Shown one piece after another: positions 13,265 through 18,923 of a stretch of 18,923 nt of DNA. Position 1 is the first letter of the stretch, and the number at the start of each line of letters is the position of its first letter. The translations under genes were made by a program, and so were the position numbers. The notes beneath the pieces are model-generated. The model ran no database searches and was not told where the DNA came from. It worked only from the letters and a program-made list of their open reading frames with translations. The DNA comes from CAYRIF01 sp964424205 (GTDB lineage Bacteria > Bacteroidota > Bacteroidia > Cytophagales > Cyclobacteriaceae): the NCBI GenBank assembly GCA_964424205.1, contig CAYRIF010000037.1:1-18923 (forward strand), given 5' to 3'.

Positions 13265-15091
13265 ATGAGACCACTACTAATATTTTTTATTTTGTTATTT
13301 TCATTGCAAGCAACTGCCCAGTCAGACAGATGGCAGCAACGAGTGGAGTACACCATGAAAATAAACATGGATGTCAAAAAACACCAGTTTACTGGTACAC
13401 AGCATCTTGTCTATTTTAACAATTCACCAGACACCCTTACTACAGTATACTACCATTTATATTTCAATGCCTTTCAGCCTGGCAGCATGATGGACGTCCG
13501 TTCTAGAAACATTGCTGATCCTGATAGTAGAGTAGGTGATAGAATTTTTCATCTCAAAGCAGATGAAGTTGGTTATCAAAAAATAAAATCTTTGAAACAT
13601 AATGGCGTAGCGATTGACTATAAAGTTGCTGGTACAATTTTAGAAGTAACCTTGGACAAACCAATTTTACCCAATGCTCAAACTACATTTGATATGGCTT
13701 TCGAGGCACAAGTTCCGTTACAAATAAGGAGATCAGGTAGAGACAACAAAGAAGGCATTGACTACTCTATGTCACAGTGGTATCCTAAAATATCAGAGTA
13801 CGATTATATGGGATGGCATCCAAATCCGTATGTGGGACGCGAATTTTATGGCGTTTGGGGGAGTTTTGAGGTAAACATTACCATTGACCCTTGTTATATT
13901 ATAGGTGGTACTGGTTATCTGCAAAATGCCAACGAAATAGGACATGGCTATCAGGAAGATGGCGTGAAAGTAAAAAAACAAAAAGAGGATGTCACCTGGA
14001 AATTCAAAGCGGATAATGTCATGGACTTTGTATGGACGGCTGACCCTGACTATACAATAACCAAAAAACAAGTTCCTGATGGCCCATTGTTATATTTTGT
14101 GTACCAAAAAAATAAAGAAACTGAGGAGGGTTGGGCACAACTACCCGAGTATATGGTTAAGACTTTTCAGTATATGAATAATAGGTTCGGAAAATACGCT
14201 TATAAACAATATTCATTTGTACAAGGTGGTGATGGGGGCATGGAATATCCGATGGCGACACTCATTACTGGCAATAGGGATTTAAAAGGTCTCGTAGGTG
14301 TAGCAGTGCATGAATCCATTCATAGTTGGTTTCAGAACTTTTTAGGCACCAACGAATCGCGCTACTACTGGATGGACGAAGGCTTCACCGTTTATGCTTC
14401 CAATGAAACACAAGGATTTTTGTACAACGACCACAAGGACAGACACCAAAACAGTTTCAAAGGATATCAGCAAATTGTTACCAGCGGCAAAGAAGAGCCA
14501 TCAAGCCTGCATGCCGACCATTTTAATACCAATTGGGCATATGGAATTGCGGCATATAGCAAAGGTGATATATTTTTAAATCAGTTGTGTTATATTGTAG
14601 GTAGAAAAGCTTTTGACAAGGGGATGAAAAAGTATTTTAATACTTGGAAATTCAAGCATCCTAATCCAAATGATTTTATCAGAATCATGGAAAAAGAATC
14701 AGGCATGGTGTTAGACTGGTATCTAAACTACTGGATAAATACCACCAAAACGATTGACTATGGGATTAAATCTGTTGTTGCTGATGGTAGCAAAACATCA
14801 ATCACCTTAGCGCGAATTGGGCAAATCCCGATGCCTATTGACTTACAGATTACCTACAAAAATGGAAAGACGGTGCTTTACTACATCCCGCTAAGAATCA
14901 TGCGTGGCGAAAAGCCAAATGAAAACACAAATATCACCCGCCACGTAAAAGATGATTGGGCGTGGACAAACCCTACCTACACGCTAGAATTGGATGATCA
15001 AAAAGGTGAAATTTCAGAAATAAAAATTGATCCTTCTGCTCGAATGGCCGATATTGTAGTGGAGAATAATGTTTATAGGATGGAGCATTAA
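13265..15091 (+). CDS. Secreted M1-family zinc metallopeptidase
   Basis: A 608-residue protein with a signal peptide (1-19, ending ATAQ), an N-terminal beta domain and a gluzincin catalytic domain. The zinc site is intact: HESIH (His349, Glu350, His353) and Glu372 in MDEGF, exactly 18 residues after His353. The substrate-recognition motif reads GGMEYP (Glu327), the form common in aminopeptidase-like M1 proteins of Bacteroidota rather than GAMEN. The C-terminal 110 residues are a beta domain. It lacks the large helical ERAP-type C-terminal domain of long M1 enzymes. It should release N-terminal residues from peptides in the periplasm or outside the cell, feeding amino acid uptake. It is probably cotranscribed with the preceding CarboxypepD_reg-like gene. 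Confidence 0.93.
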   Translation: MRPLLIFFILLFSLQATAQSDRWQQRVEYTMKINMDVKKHQFTGTQHLVYFNNSPDTLTTVYYHLYFNAFQPGSMMDVRSRNIADPDSRVGDRIFHLKADEVGYQKIKSLKHNGVAIDYKVAGTILEVTLDKPILPNAQTTFDMAFEAQVPLQIRRSGRDNKEGIDYSMSQWYPKISEYDYMGWHPNPYVGREFYGVWGSFEVNITIDPCYIIGGTGYLQNANEIGHGYQEDGVKVKKQKEDVTWKFKADNVMDFVWTADPDYTITKKQVPDGPLLYFVYQKNKETEEGWAQLPEYMVKTFQYMNNRFGKYAYKQYSFVQGGDGGMEYPMATLITGNRDLKGLVGVAVHESIHSWFQNFLGTNESRYYWMDEGFTVYASNETQGFLYNDHKDRHQNSFKGYQQIVTSGKEEPSSLHADHFNTNWAYGIAAYSKGDIFLNQLCYIVGRKAFDKGMKKYFNTWKFKHPNPNDFIRIMEKESGMVLDWYLNYWINTTKTIDYGIKSVVADGSKTSITLARIGQIPMPIDLQITYKNGKTVLYYIPLRIMRGEKPNENTNITRHVKDDWAWTNPTYTLELDDQKGEISEIKIDPSARMADIVVENNVYRMEH

Positions 15092-15134
15092 AATTGTAAA
15101 GTATAAATGGAAAATAATAATTTAGTATTTCCAA

Positions 15135-15713
15135 TCAAAACCTTCGTGAAACCCCCACAAAAAATAGTGAAATACCGCCCTGACCCACTTCCTCACCTTT
15201 AGTGGCTATATTCCACTCAATTCCAAAGGCAGCACCTGCCTCAAATGCCCAGTGACCGCTCTGTGTCACATATTGATAACCAGCGGCTGCAGTAGGTTGC
15301 AAGACCGTGATGTTTGTTTTTCCAGACGCAATAATACTATTCCTATTATCTTCCCAGTCTATTTTCATAACCCATAAACCAGCTCTTGCAGCAAGAAAAA
15401 ATCCTTTCAATTCTTTTTTGATATAATACCTATAACCTAAAGCAAATCCAGGGCCTCCCCCATTTTCTTTGTCATGTTTACCGAAATTCTGTCGTCGCGC
15501 AAAATCATAACCCAACTTCAACATTAATCCGCTACGTTTGTTGATTGGTCTCATTGTTCTGATGTAAACAATATCTCCTGCCGGGTACAATTGATTTTCT
15601 ATGCCCATGTCAAATAGTTTTTTAGCATCTTTCCCCATCTGAGCAAAAGAGTAATTTGACAAAAAAACACAGATCATAGTAAAAACAAACACCTTCCAAT
15701 ATCTTAACAACAT
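15135..15713 (-). CDS. Small outer-membrane beta-barrel protein
   Basis: A 192-residue exported protein. The signal peptide spans about 1-25 (ending YSFAQ). The body alternates strands with Gly and aromatic residues (GLMLKLGYDFARR, GPGFALGYRYYI, GFFLAARAGLWVM, PTAAAGYQYV, HWAFEAGAAFGIEW, GISLFFVGVSRRF) and ends in Phe, the outer-membrane assembly signal. This fits an eight-stranded barrel of the OmpA/DUF3575-like type, but no named family is certain. It is convergent with the M1 peptidase (43 bases between stops) and divergent from the glucokinase. Confidence 0.7.
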   Translation of the reverse strand: MLLRYWKVFVFTMICVFLSNYSFAQMGKDAKKLFDMGIENQLYPAGDIVYIRTMRPINKRSGLMLKLGYDFARRQNFGKHDKENGGGPGFALGYRYYIKKELKGFFLAARAGLWVMKIDWEDNRNSIIASGKTNITVLQPTAAAGYQYVTQSGHWAFEAGAAFGIEWNIATKGEEVGQGGISLFFVGVSRRF

Positions 15714-15774
15714 ACTTGTATGGTTTAGACTTCAAATTTCAACACCACTAAAGTAACTTTTATTCCAAAATATC

Positions 15775-15804
15775 TTTGTTCATCCAAAAAGTTTTTTAAA
15801 CTTG
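15775..15804 (+). promoter_or_regulatory. Bacteroidota-type promoter of the glucokinase gene
   Basis: TTTG at 15775-15778, an 18-base spacer, and TAAACTTG at 15797-15804 (7 of 8 positions of TAnnTTTG) form a near-consensus promoter. The start of transcription would be near 15811, about 23 bases before the ATG at 15834. Confidence 0.45.
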
Positions 15805-15833
15805 TAGCCTGAAATACAAGGAAACAAAAAAAG

Positions 15834-16577
15834 ATGGAAGTATTAGGTATTGATATTGGTGGAACAGGAATAAAAGCAGCGTTGGTAGATATTAAAACAG
15901 GCAAATTGGTTACTGAAAGATTCAGGATTCCAACACCCAAACCTGCTACTCCAGAGGCAGTAATTGATACTGTCCATGAAGTCTTAAAACATTTTGATTG
16001 GAAAGGATTTGTGGGCTGTGGTTTTCCCGCTGCTATTAAAAGAGAGACAGTCATGACTGCTTCTAATATCGACAAATCATGGATTGGACTAAACGCGGGA
16101 AAAAAAATAAGCAAAAAAATAGGTTGCAAAACTCATTTAATCAATGATGTAGATGCCGCAGGTGTTGCGGAGATGCATTATGGCGCAGGAAAAAATGCAA
16201 AGGGAACTACGGTTGTGGTAGCTATTGGCACAGGAATCGGCACTGCACTCTTTACAGATGAACATATACTGGTTAATTCAGAATTAGGTCATATAGAATT
16301 AAATGGCATTGCCGCTGAAAAATATGTTTCGAAGGCAGTAAGAAAGAAAACAGACATGAGCTGGGAAGAATATGGCAAACGCCTAAACAAATATTTCAAT
16401 AAATTGGAATTTTACCTGTGGCCTGATTTGTTCATCATGGGCGGTGGTGCAAGCAAAAATTTTGAAAAATATGCCAAGGAGTTTGACTTTAAAACAAAAA
16501 TGGTCACCGCCGAAATGCAAAATAACGCAGGTATTATTGGTGCAGCCTACGCTGCCCACTTGGAGTTCAGTAAGTAA
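15834..16577 (+). CDS. ppgK: Polyphosphate glucokinase (ROK family)
   Basis: A 247-residue sugar kinase. The phosphate-binding motif DIGGTG (7-12) opens the protein. RIPTPKPATPEAVID, NIDKSWIGLN, NDVDAAGVAEMHYGAG, IGTGIGTALF, SELGHIEL and PDLFIMGGGASK follow in the order seen in polyphosphate-dependent glucokinases of actinobacteria and Bacteroidota. It lacks the CxCGxxGCxE zinc motif of repressor-type ROK proteins, and the length is normal. The expected reaction is glucose plus polyphosphate (or ATP) to glucose 6-phosphate in the cytoplasm. Donor preference cannot be read from the sequence. Its 3' end overlaps that of the convergent SMUG2-type gene by 11 bases, leaving no room for a terminator between them. 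Confidence 0.88.
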   Translation: MEVLGIDIGGTGIKAALVDIKTGKLVTERFRIPTPKPATPEAVIDTVHEVLKHFDWKGFVGCGFPAAIKRETVMTASNIDKSWIGLNAGKKISKKIGCKTHLINDVDAAGVAEMHYGAGKNAKGTTVVVAIGTGIGTALFTDEHILVNSELGHIELNGIAAEKYVSKAVRKKTDMSWEEYGKRLNKYFNKLEFYLWPDLFIMGGGASKNFEKYAKEFDFKTKMVTAEMQNNAGIIGAAYAAHLEFSK

Positions 16578-17247
16578 GACCTCTTTGTAATTTCTCTTTA
16601 TATTCTAAGATAAACTCATCAATTCTTTTGAGACGGTATTGCATGACCCATCTCGGATGCGGCAGGTCTATCAACCTATCGAAAAGTTGGTATTTCTTAT
16701 TAAGGTAATTCATATACTTGAAATTCTTCCCTCTCCCAATCACAAACGCGATCTTACTACTCGCGCCAAATGCAATTTTTTTTCTCAAGTTGTTTAACAT
16801 AAATGCTTCCCAGTTATTTTGCAACTCCGGCAAGTCGTAATAGTTCAGATTTTTTCCATCTTTCACAAAGCCCAAAGGTGAAACTGATGAAAAGTAAAAT
16901 TTAGAATAAAAATCATCTACCCCACCTAATTCCTCAATCATTTTATAAATAAAGCGAGCGGAGAGTTCTGTTCTTTTCTTAAAGTCATTGTCAATACCAC
17001 AGACCGATGCTAGCTGAATAGGGTCAGTAAAGGGGATGCCCGTTACCCCCGAACCGAAACGTCCAGGGTTAATAGGAATCAGTAAGATTCTCTGATTATT
17101 GTCATTGTAGAATTTATCAAAAAACTTAGATACAACTACTTGTGTATCAGTGTTTTGAAATGGATTCAATACCCCTACACCCTCAGGCACTTTGGGGTAT
17201 TTCCCTAAGTTAAAATAAAAACTTTGAACCTGTGAACCGAAGGTCAT
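16567..17247 (-). CDS. SMUG2-type uracil-DNA glycosylase (DUF4918 family)
   Basis: A 226-residue protein of the uracil-DNA glycosylase superfamily. Motif I (59-76) reads INPGRFGSGVTGIPFTDP, close to the NPGPFGMAQTGVPFG motif of SMUG1. Motif II carries His197 in LPHPRW. The spacing and length match the SMUG2/DUF4918 group of Bacteroidota, described as removing uracil and deaminated bases from DNA. It starts 20 bases after the dnaN stop on the same strand, so the glycosylase and the sliding clamp are likely cotranscribed. Its end overlaps ppgK (convergent) by 11 bases. Confidence 0.85.
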   Translation of the reverse strand: MTFGSQVQSFYFNLGKYPKVPEGVGVLNPFQNTDTQVVVSKFFDKFYNDNNQRILLIPINPGRFGSGVTGIPFTDPIQLASVCGIDNDFKKRTELSARFIYKMIEELGGVDDFYSKFYFSSVSPLGFVKDGKNLNYYDLPELQNNWEAFMLNNLRKKIAFGASSKIAFVIGRGKNFKYMNYLNKKYQLFDRLIDLPHPRWVMQYRLKRIDEFILEYKEKLQRGLTY

Positions 17248-17267
17248 TTACATTTAAAAAGAAAGTA

Positions 17268-18386
17268 CTAGCTATTCAGCATTACTGGCATCACAAGCAT
17301 TAGGATGTCTTCGTTCTCATCTTTTTCTGCTGGTACAATTAGACCTGCTCGGTTTGGCTCAGAAAGCTGTAGCGTAATTTTAGAGGCGTCAATATTATTG
17401 AGCAATTCCATCAGAAATTTAGCATTAAAGCCAATCTCAATATCACTACCATCATGTTCACATGATAACCGCTCGTTTGCTTCATTAGAGAAGTCAAGGT
17501 CTTCAGCGGAAACCTGTAATTCGCTTCCCGTTATTTTCAACCTCACCTGATGGGTTGTCTTATTGGCGTAAATAGAAATCCTTTTAAGCGTACTTAATAG
17601 TTCCATTCTATCAATGGTCATAAAATTAGTATTGTCGCTAGGAATTACATTTTCATAGTCAGGATAACGCTCGTCAATCAATCGACAAATCAGTTTAATA
17701 TTACCAAACTTGAATGTCGCATTCGCAGGGTTAAACTCAAAAGAAACATTGGTATTGCTATCAGGCAACGACGCCTTCAAAAGATTCAGTGCTTTTCGAG
17801 GAATAATGATTGTATTCTCGGTATCAGCCACGACATCTACTCTTCTGTAACGTACTAGTCTATGACCGTCTGTCGCTACAAATGTCGTATTGGTTTCACT
17901 CAAATTCACATAGACGCCAGTCATAGCAGGTCTTAACTCATCATTGCTTGTCGCAAATATGGTATTGTTAATAGCCGTAGACAACACGCTAGATGATAAC
18001 TCCACTACATACGCATCTGCAATCTCCGGTGCAGTAGGAAAGTCCGTTGCATTTTCTCCTGCTAGTTTATATCGTCCGTTATCAGAGCTTAATTCTATGC
18101 TATAGGTTTCCTCGTCTATCGAAAAAGCTACAGGTTGCTCTGGCAAATTTCTCAATGTCTCCATCAATATTTTTGCAGGCACCGCAATACTTCCTTCTTC
18201 TTTGGCTTCTATTTCAAGCTCAGTAATCATGGAAGTTTGCAAGTCAGATGCTGTAATAGTCAACTTCCCATCTGATATTTCGAATAAAAAATTCTCAAGA
18301 ATTGGCACTACAGGATTAGAAGTAATGACACCATTAATAACAGAGAGTTGCTTGAGTAATGATGATGAGGAAACAATAAATTTCAT
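17268..18386 (-). CDS. dnaN: DNA polymerase III sliding clamp, beta subunit
   Basis: A 372-residue protein that begins MKFIVSSSSLLKQLSVINGVI and contains three repeated clamp domains. Diagnostic segments are ITASDLQTSMITELE, PAKILMETLRNLPEQPV, ATDGHRLVRYR, IIPRKALNLLKASLPD, LICRLIDERYPDYENVIP and the terminal LVMPVMLNS. Length and motifs match bacterial DnaN. The homodimer rings the DNA and tethers polymerase III and repair proteins. The dnaA gene is not adjacent, as is usual in Bacteroidota, where dnaN often lies beside gliding genes gldF/gldG. It is preceded by a DUF4340-like gene and followed closely by the SMUG2-type glycosylase. A likely -7 element lies at 18414-18421. Confidence 0.97.
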   Translation of the reverse strand: MKFIVSSSSLLKQLSVINGVITSNPVVPILENFLFEISDGKLTITASDLQTSMITELEIEAKEEGSIAVPAKILMETLRNLPEQPVAFSIDEETYSIELSSDNGRYKLAGENATDFPTAPEIADAYVVELSSSVLSTAINNTIFATSNDELRPAMTGVYVNLSETNTTFVATDGHRLVRYRRVDVVADTENTIIIPRKALNLLKASLPDSNTNVSFEFNPANATFKFGNIKLICRLIDERYPDYENVIPSDNTNFMTIDRMELLSTLKRISIYANKTTHQVRLKITGSELQVSAEDLDFSNEANERLSCEHDGSDIEIGFNAKFLMELLNNIDASKITLQLSEPNRAGLIVPAEKDENEDILMLVMPVMLNS

Positions 18387-18413
18387 AGAATTGCTCGTTT
18401 AGATTTTAGTTTG

Positions 18414-18421
18414 CAAATTTA
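18414..18421 (-). promoter_or_regulatory. -7 promoter element of dnaN
   Basis: The minus strand reads TAAATTTG, an exact TAnnTTTG match, 27 bases upstream of the dnaN ATG and inside the 94-base space behind the preceding gene. The -33 region is not well conserved, so dnaN may also be read from upstream. Confidence 0.4.
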
Positions 18422-18480
18422 TAAAGAAATTTGATATAATATAACTTAAATTGGAGTTTTCAACAGGCAATGAATAACCA

Positions 18481-18923
18481 TCAGTCTTTTTGAAAAAACG
18501 CTCTCTTCTTCAGCAAAGCAAATATTTTGTTTTTTGGAATCAGCACTTGTTGGTTTTCTTCCTTAATTAAACCCAGTACATTATTATCTGCTGCTGCAAA
18601 AGGAAAAATATCCAACGTTTTACTTTTCGATAAATCTATATCTTTCAAAGTAATGGTAGCAATTGGCACAGTATTCAGTAAACTATCAAATAATGATGAT
18701 TCCCCCTTCTTAACAAAACGTGCCGCCGTAAAATGCTCATACATTTTCACGTAGTTCACCACCTTTGCCGTGTCCATGTTTTTTATTCCATCCACTGTTA
18801 GAAAGTTATGCTCACGTTTCAATTCAAAACTATTTTGCGCATTATTTGAAAAATCAATTTTCAAACGCACCAGCACTTGCCAAAAGGTTGAGAAAATCGT
18901 TTTATCACGCCAACCGCTTTCAT
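18481..18923 (-). CDS. Partial protein, DUF4340-like C-terminal part
   Basis: The frame stays open from the stop at 18481 to the window edge, so the 5' part of this gene lies outside. The visible 147 residues begin ESGWRDKTIFSTFWQVLVRL and continue with FELKREHNFLTVDG, NMDTAKVVNYVKMYEHFTAARFV and TITLKDIDLSKSKTLDIF. Short beta strands and a WRDKxxF start recall the DUF4340-type proteins of Bacteroidota that follow gldG and precede dnaN. That context would make it part of the gliding-motility ABC-transporter neighbourhood, but gldF and gldG are not in the window. The name is tentative. The open frame makes an internal GTG start at 18876 unlikely. Confidence 0.5.
   Translation of the reverse strand, partial: ESGWRDKTIFSTFWQVLVRLKIDFSNNAQNSFELKREHNFLTVDGIKNMDTAKVVNYVKMYEHFTAARFVKKGESSLFDSLLNTVPIATITLKDIDLSKSKTLDIFPFAAADNNVLGLIKEENQQVLIPKNKIFALLKKRAFFQKD

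Noticed and set aside
15108..15133. Imperfect TGGAAAATA/TATTTCCA repeat between the convergent genes considered as a bidirectional terminator
   Set aside because: The arms need a bulge, are AT-rich and the loop is long; the support is too weak to list as a feature.

Overview
The window looks like chromosomal DNA of a member of the Bacteroidota, most likely a Cytophagales-type bacterium. The base composition is low in GC. Start codons lack clear Shine-Dalgarno sequences, and several upstream regions carry the Bacteroidota -7 motif TAnnTTTG. The families are also typical: LytS/LytTR pairs, an ECF sigma factor followed by a VPxxYF-type membrane protein and a Spy-like protein, secreted proteins ending their signal peptide in AQ, CarboxypepD_reg-like domains and small C-terminal-Phe barrels. 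The placement is inferred from content only.

Layout: 1-388 holds a tRNA-Ser(UGA) on the minus strand, its terminator, and a second, decayed tRNA-Ser copy carrying an 18-bp palindrome. At 389-2197 (minus) is a DUF4153-like membrane protein. Divergent from it, 2350-4139 (plus) encodes a LytS-type histidine kinase overlapping a LytTR response regulator. At 4247-5816 (plus) lies a three-gene stress module: ECF sigma factor, single-pass membrane protein with a very acidic extracytoplasmic tail, and a very basic Spy/CpxP-like exported protein. A foldback (MITE-like) element and a terminator follow.

At 6074-8828 (plus) come an outer-membrane-type protein and the two exonuclease VII subunits. xseA and xseB are separated by a GGGATTAG-rich repeat tract that contains a 100-N assembly gap. 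At 8903-9455 (plus) is a membrane gene disabled by an internal deletion with frameshift, followed by an intact XRE-family regulator. A small PhnA-type domain protein (minus) and a three-gene minus-strand run follow (NlpC/P60 hydrolase, HNH endonuclease, secreted amidohydrolase; 12387-9772).

At 12445-15091 (plus) are a CarboxypepD_reg-like secreted protein and an M1 metallopeptidase one base apart. A small barrel protein (minus) is divergent from a polyphosphate-type glucokinase (plus). The last block, read on the minus strand, is a DUF4340-like partial gene, dnaN (sliding clamp) and a SMUG2-type uracil-DNA glycosylase.

Most of the window is ordinary core genome. The most interesting parts are the charge-complementary sigma-factor module, the tRNA-Ser remnant whose D-arm segment is replaced by a palindrome, the foldback element at 5822-5970, the repeat tract inside xseAB, the deleted membrane gene and the dnaN/SMUG2 pairing. 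No CRISPR array, prophage, integrase or complete insertion sequence is visible.
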